A DNA stretch of 10,717 nucleotides from an uncultured Clostridia bacterium. GTDB lineage: Bacteria; Bacillota; Clostridia; TANB77; CAG-508. The notes under the pieces are model-generated. The model did no database searches, was not told the origin of the DNA, and saw only the letters and a program-made list of their open reading frames with translations. Every line of letters begins with the position of its first letter. Position 1 is the stretch's first letter. Location: positions 1-10,717 of the forward strand of contig CALXZS010000029.1 of assembly GCA_944393305.1 (NCBI GenBank). The letters are read 5' to 3'. The translations under genes and the position numbers were made by a program. Below, one piece after another: positions 1 to 6,867 of this stretch.

Positions 1-492
1 TATTACTGGGAAGTCTAATTGTTCGTCTGTTGCATTTAAGTCCATAAATAATTCTAAAACTTTATCAACAGCTTTTAAAGGATTTGCTCCTGGTCTATCT
101 ATTTTATTTATTACAACTATTGGTTGTAAGTTAAGTGCTAATGATTTTTTCAAAACTTCTCTAGTTTGTGGCATTGGTCCATCAAATGCATCTACAACAA
201 GTAAAACACCATCAACTGTTTTTAAAACTCTTTCAACTTCTCCTTCAAAATCAGCATGTCCTGGTGTATCTACTATATTTATTTTTATGCCATTATACAT
301 AACAGATGTATTTTTTGAAAGTATTGTAATTCCTCTTTCTTTTTCCAAATCATTTGAGTCCATTATTCTTTCTGCTACTTGTTCATTTTCTCTAAATATA
401 TGGCTTTGTTTTAAAAGTGCATCGACTAATGTTGTTTTTCCATGGTCAACGTGTGCAATTATTGCTATATTTCTTATTTTTTCGTTATTCAT
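1..492 (-). CDS. typA: Translational GTPase TypA/BipA, N-terminal part (3' end outside window)
   Basis: Only the first 164 codons are present; the gene runs off the left edge. BipA/TypA is a ribosome-associated translational GTPase of the EF-G/LepA class, usually about 600 residues, involved in ribosome assembly and in stress or cold growth. The visible part is the GTP-binding domain: G1 P-loop AHVDHGKT at residues 14-21, switch I RGITI at 53-57, G3 DTPGH at 75-79 and G4 NKID at 129-132. The stretch around residues 43-62 (MDSNDLEKERGITIL) is characteristic of BipA rather than EF-Tu, EF-G or LepA. The start at 490-492 is supported by a GAAGGAG ribosome binding site at 499-505, 6 nt upstream of the ATG. 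It lies 81 nt downstream of the S1-domain gene on the same strand and may be co-transcribed with it; I see no convincing promoter between them. Confidence 0.95.
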   Translation of the reverse strand, partial: MNNEKIRNIAIIAHVDHGKTTLVDALLKQSHIFRENEQVAERIMDSNDLEKERGITILSKNTSVMYNGIKINIVDTPGHADFEGEVERVLKTVDGVLLVVDAFDGPMPQTREVLKKSLALNLQPIVVINKIDRPGANPLKAVDKVLELFMDLNATDEQLDFPVI

Positions 493-554
493 AACTCTCT
501 CCTTCTTTTCTACTTTATTTTACTATGAATATTTTTACTATTTACAGTAGGATA

Positions 555-582
555 GAGAATTGAAAGCCTACTCTCAATTCTC
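555..582 (-). other. Hairpin overlapping the S1-gene stop codon
   Basis: Nine-base arms at 555-563 and 574-582 are exact reverse complements, and three more inner pairs (one G-U) close a 4-nt loop. In the minus-strand transcript the hairpin begins in the last codons of the S1-domain gene and includes its TGA stop (574-576). No T-run follows in the transcribed direction, so it is a weak terminator candidate. A role in 3'-end protection or partial termination before typA is inference. Confidence 0.5.
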
Positions 583-1641
583 TTCTTTACTACTATACTC
601 GTTACTTGTGCCTTCTAATTCTTTAACTGATAGTTCAATTTTTTTATTTTCCAGATCCATATCTATAATTTTAGCATTTACTTCTTCGTCAATTTTTAAT
701 TTGTCTTCTGGTTTAGTTATTCTTTGTTCACATATTTGTGAAATATGTATTAATCCTTCTATACCTTTTTCTAATTCTGCAAATGCTCCAAATGGCATAA
801 ATTTCTTTATTTTTACTCTAACTATATCCCCAACTTTATATGTAGCATTTTTCCAAGGGTCTTCACCTTTTCCATCATATAATAATTGCATTCTCTTATT
901 TTCTTTATCTAGCGTTTTTATTTTTACAGTTATTGTTTGTCCTTGTTTTAATATATCATTTGGATTTGCATTTTTGTCCCAAGACATTTCTGAAATATGA
1001 AGTAAACCTTGTACACCATTTATATCTATAAATGCTCCATATGAACAAACGCTATTTACTATTCCTTCATATGTTTTTCCTACTTCTGCTGAATTCCAGA
1101 ATTCTTCTTCTTTCTTCTTTTTTTCTTCATCTAAAATTATTTTTGCAGAACCTATTACTTTATGTTCTTTTGGATTGTATTCTATTATTTTAAATCTAAC
1201 TATATCAGTTTGGTTGGCAGATAATGATTGTGGAATAAATATTCTTATTCCTTTATAATCTACAACTAAACCTTTATCATTCTTTTCTGTTACTTTTTCT
1301 TCAAATACTTCATTATTTCTGACTTTTTCTTCAAATTCTTTTCTTACTTCTCTTCTTCTTCTTTTTTTGCAAGAAAGCAATACATTTCCTTGACCATCAT
1401 TTAATTTCACAACATCAGCTGTGATTTTATCTCCAATTTTTAATTGCTTTGATGGTATATCTTTTTCATCAAATGAGTATTCTCCTTTTGGAATAATTCC
1501 ATCTGCTTTGTAGTTTAGGTCAACTATAATTTCTTCATTTTTAGTGATACTAATTATAGTTCCGTTAGCTACTTTTCCAAGTTTTTCATTTTTCATTGAA
1601 TTATTTAATAATTCTTCGAAAGAAATATTTTCTTCATTCAT
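574..1641 (-). CDS. S1 RNA-binding domain protein with four S1 repeats (ribosomal protein S1-like)
   Basis: A 355-residue protein built from four S1/OB-fold repeats at about residues 22-92, 105-168, 187-255 and 269-340. Repeats 3 and 4 are the most canonical (YGAFIDINGVQGLLHISEMS near 201-220 and FGAFAELEKGIEGLIHISQI near 284-303); repeat 2 is divergent. A basic patch KKRRRREVR at 92-100 links repeats 1 and 2. Proteins of this kind in Bacillota (RpsA/YpfD-like) bind mRNA and/or the 30S subunit. They have fewer repeats than the six of E. coli S1, so a full S1 function should not be assumed. The start ATG at 1639-1641 has a modest AGAGGA site about 11 nt upstream. It lies 99 nt downstream of the cmk-plsC fusion. 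In many Clostridia an ispH gene, sometimes fused to S1, sits between plsC and S1; it is absent here. The family call is firm; the exact role is less certain. Confidence 0.85.
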   Translation of the reverse strand: MNEENISFEELLNNSMKNEKLGKVANGTIISITKNEEIIVDLNYKADGIIPKGEYSFDEKDIPSKQLKIGDKITADVVKLNDGQGNVLLSCKKRRRREVRKEFEEKVRNNEVFEEKVTEKNDKGLVVDYKGIRIFIPQSLSANQTDIVRFKIIEYNPKEHKVIGSAKIILDEEKKKKEEEFWNSAEVGKTYEGIVNSVCSYGAFIDINGVQGLLHISEMSWDKNANPNDILKQGQTITVKIKTLDKENKRMQLLYDGKGEDPWKNATYKVGDIVRVKIKKFMPFGAFAELEKGIEGLIHISQICEQRITKPEDKLKIDEEVNAKIIDMDLENKKIELSVKELEGTSNEYSSKEEN

Positions 1642-1740
1642 ATATTTATCATTCCTCTTATAATATATTTACAATTTCTATTAATAGAATATTCATAAAT
1701 ATATTCTTTCTTTTAATCTCTTTAGCCCTTCTATTATATA

Positions 1741-3033
1741 TTAATCTTCTTTCTTTGTCAACATAACAATGTCATTCATTACCTTTGTACTTGCTTTATC
1801 TAACCAATCTGAACCTTCTTTTTTGAATTCTGAAACATCAACAGGTTTTCCATAGTTAAAAGTTACTTTTGTAAATGGTTTGAATGTTCCATGTATCCCA
1901 ACTGGTATTATTTTTACTTTTGCTTTTTCTGCTAAAAATACTGCTCCATTTTTTACTTTTGCATTTTTTTCTAGTCCTTTTCTAGTTCCTTCTGGGAATA
2001 TACCAAGTACTTCTTTATTTTTTAGAGCTTTCAGACATAATTTTACTGAATTAATATCCCCTGTATCTCTTTTTACAGGGATAATATTAAATAAATGTCC
2101 CAAATAAGAAAGTATTCCAAACCTATATAAATCTGCTTTGGCTATAAATCTTATTGGAAATTTGTTACAAAGTATTAATCCTGCTGCATCTAAGTAATTC
2201 ATATGGTTTGCACAAATTATGTATCCTTCATCTTTTGGAAGATTTTCTAAGCCATTCATTTTTGGTCTATATACTATTTTATACAAAAGTCCTAAAAAAC
2301 CTTTTGTAAATTTTCTTCTAAATATTTTCCACTTTGTTTCTTTTGTCATTACATATGCTTTTTCTATTTTTTCAACTAATTTCTTTTTCTTTTTAATTAT
2401 TTTTGTAACTTTTGCTTCGACTTGTTTTATTGATAAATTAGTTGTGTCTATATATATTGCATCTTCTGCTTGTTTAAGTGGTCCTATTTTTGCGTTTTTA
2501 TCATTTTCATCTCGAAATTCTATATTTTTCTTAACTTCTTCAAAAGGTATATCTATTCCTTTTTCTTTGTTTTGCTTAAATCTTCTTTTTGCTCTTTCTT
2601 CAGATGAAGCATCTAAATATATTTTTACTTCTGCATTTGGAAATACATTAGTTCCAATATCTCTTCCATCAAGTATTACTTCTTTACCTTCTGACATTCT
2701 TCTTTGAAGTTCTACCATTGCAGTTCTTACTTCTTGCAAATGAGATACTTGAGATACCATGCTAGTTACATCTGCTTCTCTTATTTTTTTTGAAACATCT
2801 TCTCCGTCAAGAAACACTTTTTCTCCATCGAATTCTATTTTTATGTTTTTTAGCATTTCTTTTATTTTTTCTGTTTCATCCATTTTTATATTTTCTTTAA
2901 TCATTTTTAATGTAACACATCTATATGTTGCTCCTGTGTCTAAATATTGAAAATTAAATTTTTTAGCTATAAGCTCTGTAATTGTTCCTTTTCCTGTTCC
3001 AGATGGTCCATCTATTGCTACTATAAATGACAT
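1741..3033 (-). CDS. Fused cytidylate kinase and 1-acyl-glycerol-3-phosphate acyltransferase (Cmk-PlsC)
   Basis: One 430-residue reading frame carries two enzymes. Residues 1 to about 220 are a (d)CMP kinase, transferring phosphate from ATP to CMP or dCMP: Walker A GPSGTGKGT at 9-17, YLDTGATYR at 30-38, DGRDIGT at 122-128, and an arginine-rich lid near 147-151. Residues about 240-430 are a PlsC-type acyltransferase that would acylate lysophosphatidic acid to phosphatidic acid: motif I HX4D (H277, D282), motif II IIPVKRD at 317-323, motif III FPEGTR at 346-351, motif IV IIPVGIHG at 375-382. A lysine-rich linker (213-245) joins them. In many relatives cmk and plsC are separate adjacent genes. 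The ATG at 3031-3033 is 1 nt after the upstream stop, and its GGAAGGAG site (3043-3050) lies inside the upstream gene, which suggests translational coupling. Confidence 0.93.
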   Translation of the reverse strand: MSFIVAIDGPSGTGKGTITELIAKKFNFQYLDTGATYRCVTLKMIKENIKMDETEKIKEMLKNIKIEFDGEKVFLDGEDVSKKIREADVTSMVSQVSHLQEVRTAMVELQRRMSEGKEVILDGRDIGTNVFPNAEVKIYLDASSEERAKRRFKQNKEKGIDIPFEEVKKNIEFRDENDKNAKIGPLKQAEDAIYIDTTNLSIKQVEAKVTKIIKKKKKLVEKIEKAYVMTKETKWKIFRRKFTKGFLGLLYKIVYRPKMNGLENLPKDEGYIICANHMNYLDAAGLILCNKFPIRFIAKADLYRFGILSYLGHLFNIIPVKRDTGDINSVKLCLKALKNKEVLGIFPEGTRKGLEKNAKVKNGAVFLAEKAKVKIIPVGIHGTFKPFTKVTFNYGKPVDVSEFKKEGSDWLDKASTKVMNDIVMLTKKED

Positions 3034-3034
3034 G

Positions 3035-3883
3035 TTATTTATCTCCTTCCATTAAACTTGGCAATGTTAATTTCTTTGCTATTATTTTCATTTCAACTAC
3101 ATTCATTGTAGTTTGTCTTTCTATTTCTCTAATACATTTTTCTTTAAATTTTTTCAGCTCTGTTACTAAATTAAAACCATATTTTACTTCTGCTTCTACA
3201 TATATTGAAGGTCCATTTTCTGTTTTTGTAACTCTTACTCTAATTATATTGGTTATAGAATTAGATTTTGACGCTAAATATTCTATTATCTGTCTAAATA
3301 CTGTATCTGAAATTGTGTAATTTCCCATATAACTAAATGTTGGTCTTATTATTGATTTTTCTGAAATATATGGCTTTTGTCCACTTCCATTTGATTTAAA
3401 TATTTGAAGTGGATCTAGTAAAAATCCTGAAAAGTCTTTTTTTATTTCAAATGTTGGAACAGGAATAACATGTTTTCCTTCTGTTGTTCTTATTCTTTTT
3501 GCATTATTTATTTCTTCTTCTGTTGCCACATCTGTTATATATATTGTTTTTTCTATTTTAGGTAATTCTAGATTTTTAGCAATTTCTTCAACCATTTTAT
3601 CTGAAGTACCTAATATTAGAACAGATTTTGGTTTTATTTTATTAAATGCTTTTATCATTTCTTTTCTTTGAGCTTCATTTTTAAATAAAGCTCTTTTTAC
3701 AGTTTCTATTTTTGTTGGTGCTTTTTTTGCCGAGTTTCCTGCCACAATATCATTATTTTTGACTAATATTCCATCATCAATAATGTATTTAATATCATAT
3801 TCTCCAGCTACCATCTGAGCTCTATAACTTTTTCCTGTTCCAGATGGTCCAACAAAAGCATATACTTTTATATCTTTTTTCAT
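3035..3883 (-). CDS. P-loop NTPase-like protein with C-terminal Asp23/Gls24 (YloU)-like domain
   Basis: A 282-residue protein with no signal peptide or membrane segment visible. The N-terminal half looks like a nucleotide-binding fold: Walker A GPSGTGKS at 12-19, IIDDG at 34-38, and a hydrophobic strand SVLILGTSD at 87-95 that could be a Walker B-like strand or end a Rossmann-like core. Residues about 178-272 resemble the Asp23/YloU domain: ISDTVFRQIIEYLA at 191-204, a beta strand before ENGPSIYVEAEVKYGFN (222-238), then a helix and a closing strand NVVEMKIIAKKL (261-272). Asp23 proteins are associated with the envelope and with cell-wall stress in Gram-positives. The gene sits between a membrane glycosyltransferase (8 nt upstream) and cmk-plsC (1 nt downstream), which fits an envelope role. 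The start at 3883 has an AAGGA-type site about 13 nt away, which is long. The Walker A call is firm, the Asp23 call is by pattern only, and the substrate is unknown. Confidence 0.75.
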   Translation of the reverse strand: MKKDIKVYAFVGPSGTGKSYRAQMVAGEYDIKYIIDDGILVKNNDIVAGNSAKKAPTKIETVKRALFKNEAQRKEMIKAFNKIKPKSVLILGTSDKMVEEIAKNLELPKIEKTIYITDVATEEEINNAKRIRTTEGKHVIPVPTFEIKKDFSGFLLDPLQIFKSNGSGQKPYISEKSIIRPTFSYMGNYTISDTVFRQIIEYLASKSNSITNIIRVRVTKTENGPSIYVEAEVKYGFNLVTELKKFKEKCIREIERQTTMNVVEMKIIAKKLTLPSLMEGDK

Positions 3884-3891
3884 CAGTCTTT

Positions 3892-5436
3892 TTAATTCCT
3901 TTCAATTAAACTTATTGCATATTGATAACTTTGATATTTTGTGCTAAATTGTTCATTATATAAAACTTGTATATCTCCTCCAAGTTCTTCTATAACTGCT
4001 TCTAGAAGTTCATCGCTGTCATCACTTACTACCCATATTCTGCCTGTATAATCTTCTAATTCATCTAAATCATATACAGTTTCTCCAAATGCTTTGTAAG
4101 CTTCTTCAACATTCCAATTTAATCTATCCCAGAAGTATAGTTTATTATCTAAGAAATTTACTCCTGCCACAAAACCACTACCATATCCACCTGCTGCATT
4201 ATCTATAATAATTATATCATTTTCTTCAATTCTTGATTCCATAAATTCTATTGGTTTTCTATTTGACTCATCATAATTTGTTGTTACTAAATTGTAATTT
4301 ACAATTGCAGAAACAATAAGTATTAATACACATATTGTATTTACATGTATTTTCGAGTTGTCCCTTGCCATTAAAAATGCTAAAGCAAATAAGAAAACTG
4401 CTGTTATTGTAAGTAAATATCTTGCATAAAGTATAGGTGTTTTTAGTGATACTATTCCCACAGCTATTAGTACGGCTAGGTATAGTGCCATAGCTAATTT
4501 GGCTGGTTTTGCTTCTTTCCATTTTTTATAAAATAGATATATCATATATATTGCCATAATTATGCAAAATGTATATGAAATTATTTTGTTTAAATGAATT
4601 GATGTTCCTAAATTTCCAGTAAATTGGAACTCGAACATTTCTAGGAAGTTAGGTGCTCCTATCCAAAATCCACCAGATACACCCATGAATTGTCCTATTA
4701 ATACTATTAGCCAAGGTATATATAATATAATTTGAATAATTGCTGATATTATACTTCTTTTTAAATTTTTACTATATTTTATATATTTAACTTCATAGTT
4801 TCTTTGTTTTACGTTATTTACTAAGAAATATATAAATAGTGCTATGTTTATAATTGCTACTGCCACTAAGCTATAATAATGAGTATATGCAGATGCTAAA
4901 CTAAATATTGAAAATATTATCCAGTTTTTGTTACTTATACCACTTTTATATATTCTATATCCATATAGTGCTGCTCCAAATACAAATAACATTGCCCATG
5001 TATACATTCTTATTTCTCCTGCATACACAAGAGTTACAGGCATGAATAAGATTAGAAATGAGAAAATGAATCCTGTTTTTTCTCCAAAATCTTTTCTTAA
5101 ATGTGTGTATCCTAATATTCCTAAAATTATTAATGGTACTGCTGAAAATAGTCTATATGCTAAAATGCTATTTCCTGTAAAAAATCCTACTATTCTAAGC
5201 ATAAAATAATATAATATTGGGTGTACATCATGACTACCTATCGACCATATTTCACTGAAACTGTGACTTGCTATTCCTACTGAGTAGCTTTCGTCAAACC
5301 ATAGGCTTTCATGAAAAGATGAAAATAAAATAAAAATACTTCCTAATATAATAATTGCTATGTGTAAATATTTTGTCAAATTAAACTTTGGTACTACTAT
5401 TAATTCTTTTGATTCATTATTAGTATTATTATTCAT
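3892..5436 (-). CDS. Multi-pass membrane glycosyltransferase, GT39/PMT_2 (ArnT-like) family
   Basis: About 514 residues from the preferred start. The N-terminal two thirds carry roughly ten hydrophobic segments; the last ~125 residues are mostly hydrophilic and probably form an extracytoplasmic domain. Family marks are the WFDESYS motif just after the first membrane segment (catalytic Asp-Glu of the first outer loop, residues 46-52), DVHPILYYF at 70-78, EIRMYTWAM at 141-149 and the SAYTHYYSL segment near 182-190. Such enzymes use polyprenyl-phosphate sugars to glycosylate lipids, proteins or wall polymers outside the membrane; the acceptor cannot be read here. An ATG exists at 5446-5448, but the GGAGGA ribosome binding site (5441-5446) overlaps it and lies 5 nt before the next in-frame ATG (5434-5436), so I take the second. 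It follows the GT2 gene by 56 nt and is probably in the same operon. Confidence 0.88.
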   Translation of the reverse strand: MNNNTNNESKELIVVPKFNLTKYLHIAIIILGSIFILFSSFHESLWFDESYSVGIASHSFSEIWSIGSHDVHPILYYFMLRIVGFFTGNSILAYRLFSAVPLIILGILGYTHLRKDFGEKTGFIFSFLILFMPVTLVYAGEIRMYTWAMLFVFGAALYGYRIYKSGISNKNWIIFSIFSLASAYTHYYSLVAVAIINIALFIYFLVNNVKQRNYEVKYIKYSKNLKRSIISAIIQIILYIPWLIVLIGQFMGVSGGFWIGAPNFLEMFEFQFTGNLGTSIHLNKIISYTFCIIMAIYMIYLFYKKWKEAKPAKLAMALYLAVLIAVGIVSLKTPILYARYLLTITAVFLFALAFLMARDNSKIHVNTICVLILIVSAIVNYNLVTTNYDESNRKPIEFMESRIEENDIIIIDNAAGGYGSGFVAGVNFLDNKLYFWDRLNWNVEEAYKAFGETVYDLDELEDYTGRIWVVSDDSDELLEAVIEELGGDIQVLYNEQFSTKYQSYQYAISLIERN

Positions 5437-5440
5437 TTTT

Positions 5441-5446
5441 TCCTCC
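5441..5446 (-). promoter_or_regulatory. Ribosome binding site that fixes the GT39 start
   Basis: GGAGGA on the minus strand lies 4 to 5 nt upstream of the ATG at 5434-5436. It overlaps the earlier in-frame ATG at 5446-5448, which has no comparable site upstream. This favours the shorter protein by four residues. Confidence 0.75.
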
Positions 5447-5460
5447 ATTTATATAGACTT

Positions 5461-5494
5461 TTAGCCCTTATAGTTAAATAAGGGCTAATTTTTT
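5461..5494 (+). terminator. Hairpin with T-run readable as a plus-strand terminator, between the two glycosyltransferase genes
   Basis: A perfect 11-bp stem (5461-5471 with 5478-5488; core AGCCCTTAT) closes a 6-nt loop. Six T residues follow at 5489-5494 on the plus strand, giving the canonical intrinsic terminator layout for plus-strand transcription. In the minus direction of the genes the order is reversed: A-run, stem, then AAAAG. The stem starts a few bases after the GT2 stop codon (5493-5495). No plus-strand gene exists here, so it either limits antisense transcription or serves as an intercistronic stability hairpin in the GT2-GT39 mRNA. The structure is certain; the role is inference. 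Confidence 0.6.
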
Positions 5495-6752
5495 ATTGCT
5501 GTTTAATTTCTTTATTATCAACATCATTAATTTTAACATCTCTAACATGTTCAATCTTCTCCCATGTAGTGTCTCTTTTAAATAAACATTTGAAGTTAAT
5601 TACTAGCCAAGAACCTAAGAATATTGGATACATTATTAGTCCTTTCCACATTTTCTTTATTGGCTTTTTGTCTATTATCATAATAACTAAAGCTACTATA
5701 ATTGGTAAGAAAAATGTTGGAATAACATATCTTAAAATGTTTATTATAAAATCAGCTGTGGTCATTCCTTGGAATAAGTAACTTACTGCATTTAATACTA
5801 GAAGTAAAATTGTTATAATGAACATTGGTATACTTCCTAGCATGTATAATAGTCCATCAAAATTCATTAATGTTTTATTGGTAATTGCAGATTTTGCAAG
5901 AGGTTTTGTATATTCTTGCAAACATTGTATATGTCCTATTGTCCATCTTGATCTTTGTGACCATGATGGTTTGAATTTTACTGGTTGTTCATCATAAACA
6001 ATGGCGTCTGTTGCCCAACCAAGCTTTTTACCTTGTATAATTCTTTTTAAAGAGAATTCTATATCCTCTGTTAATGTATTAGTATTCCAACCTGTTGGTC
6101 TTATACTATCAAATTTAACCATGAACCCTGTTCCATTTATTAATGGTGAAAGTCCAGCATTATATCTTGCTAAATGGTAAAATCTATTCATTGTCCAATA
6201 AAATATTGCATATCCTGAAGCTATCCAGCTGTCTGTTGGATTTTTAATATCTCTATAACCTTGTACAACTTCTTCTCCTTGGCATAAATGCTTATTCATT
6301 GCTTTGATAAAGTTTTTATCTACTATATTATCTGCGTCAAATACACAAAAGGCATCATAATCCATTTTAGGATCTGCAAGTAAAGTATTTAGAAATAAAC
6401 GAAGTGCTTCTCCTTTTGTTTTTTTAGCTGGGTCATCTTCATGTCTTTCGAAGATTTTAACACCATATTTTTCTGCAACTTCTTTTGTTTTATCTGTGCA
6501 GTTATCTGCTATAACGCAAATGTCGTATTTATCTTTGGGATATGTTTGATTTTTTAAACTTTCTATTAAGTTTCCTACAACTGCCTCTTCATTGTGTGCT
6601 GGTATAATTGCTAAAAATTTATGTTCTTTATTTTCTAATAATGGTTTTTCTTTTAATGTAATAAGTGAACAAACGCTAACCACTAATTGATAAATCCAAT
6701 AGATTGTTATAATCCATATTAGTGCTTGTTGTATAAAATACAAATATTGCAT
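5493..6752 (-). CDS. Membrane-bound family 2 glycosyltransferase, processive type (COG1215-like)
   Basis: A 419-residue protein with an N-terminal membrane segment (about 4-33), a cytoplasmic GT-A catalytic domain, and further membrane segments at about 300-328, 335-361 and 371-390. Catalytic marks, in order: PAHNEE at 51-56, the ADNCTD nucleotide-sugar site at 82-87, FDADN with the metal-binding DxD at 138-142, TED with the presumed catalytic Asp at 228-230, and QRSRW at 266-270, which matches the QxxRW motif of processive synthases such as cellulose, hyaluronan and poly-GlcNAc synthases. It probably polymerises or transfers a sugar from a nucleotide donor at the inner face of the membrane; the donor is not readable, and no accessory export gene of a known polysaccharide system is adjacent. 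The start is well supported by AGGAGG at 6760-6765, 7 nt upstream. It is the first gene after a good promoter (6838-6866) and likely leads the operon. Confidence 0.9.
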   Translation of the reverse strand: MQYLYFIQQALIWIITIYWIYQLVVSVCSLITLKEKPLLENKEHKFLAIIPAHNEEAVVGNLIESLKNQTYPKDKYDICVIADNCTDKTKEVAEKYGVKIFERHEDDPAKKTKGEALRLFLNTLLADPKMDYDAFCVFDADNIVDKNFIKAMNKHLCQGEEVVQGYRDIKNPTDSWIASGYAIFYWTMNRFYHLARYNAGLSPLINGTGFMVKFDSIRPTGWNTNTLTEDIEFSLKRIIQGKKLGWATDAIVYDEQPVKFKPSWSQRSRWTIGHIQCLQEYTKPLAKSAITNKTLMNFDGLLYMLGSIPMFIITILLLVLNAVSYLFQGMTTADFIINILRYVIPTFFLPIIVALVIMIIDKKPIKKMWKGLIMYPIFLGSWLVINFKCLFKRDTTWEKIEHVRDVKINDVDNKEIKQQ

Positions 6753-6772
6753 TTTTATTCCTCCTATTATAT

Positions 6773-6829
6773 TTTAAATAAATAGGAAATATTTTTTCTA
6801 CTTATTTAAAAAGCATATGATTATATGCT
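6773..6829 (-). promoter_or_regulatory. Two-hairpin leader of the GT2 gene
   Basis: In the minus-strand transcript the leader opens with a 7-bp hairpin (AGCATAT/ATATGCT, 6812-6818 with 6823-6829, 4-nt loop) followed by a short T-run. A 13-bp hairpin with one G-U pair follows (6773-6785 with 6798-6810, 12-nt loop), ending 8 nt before the AGGAGG site. The first hairpin begins right where the predicted transcript would start. It could stabilise the 5' end or act as a weak attenuator; no ligand class or known riboswitch is recognisable. Confidence 0.5.
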
Positions 6830-6837
6830 CCAAATAT

Positions 6838-6866
6838 ATTATACTACAAAAAAATATTTTTTACAA
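6838..6866 (-). promoter_or_regulatory. Sigma-70/SigA-type promoter of the GT2 gene
   Basis: On the minus strand, a -35 box TTGTAA (6861-6866), a 17-nt spacer (6844-6860) and a consensus -10 TATAAT (6838-6843). The expected start point is near 6830, about 80 nt upstream of the GT2 start codon. Both boxes and the ideal spacing make this the best promoter in the window, although AT-rich DNA produces chance matches. Confidence 0.7.
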
Positions 6867-6867
6867 C

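Noticed and set aside
287..550. Plus-strand open frame of 87 codons opposite typA
   Set aside because: The typA coding sequence on the other strand is unmistakable, and this frame only mirrors it.
493..573. Possible separate typA promoter in the S1-typA gap
   Set aside because: The best -10-like hexamer (TAAAAT) has no convincing -35 box at proper spacing.
560..1000. Plus-strand open frame of 146 codons
   Set aside because: It is antisense to the S1-domain gene, with the low-complexity hydrophobic composition of a shadow frame and no ribosome binding site that I would trust.
1676..1689. Perfect palindrome TTCTATTAATAGAA between cmk-plsC and the S1 gene
   Set aside because: Short AT-only palindromes are common in DNA this AT-rich; there is no second copy, promoter overlap or other support for an operator.
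2219..2707. Plus-strand open frame of 162 codons
   Set aside because: It lies wholly inside cmk-plsC on the opposite strand, is rich in Phe/Ser/Ile as expected from the complement of AT-rich coding DNA, and has no recognisable motif.
4271..4522. Minus-strand open frame of 83 codons within the GT39 gene
   Set aside because: It is an out-of-frame shadow of a well-supported membrane protein gene, with Ser/Asn/Cys-rich composition and no motif.
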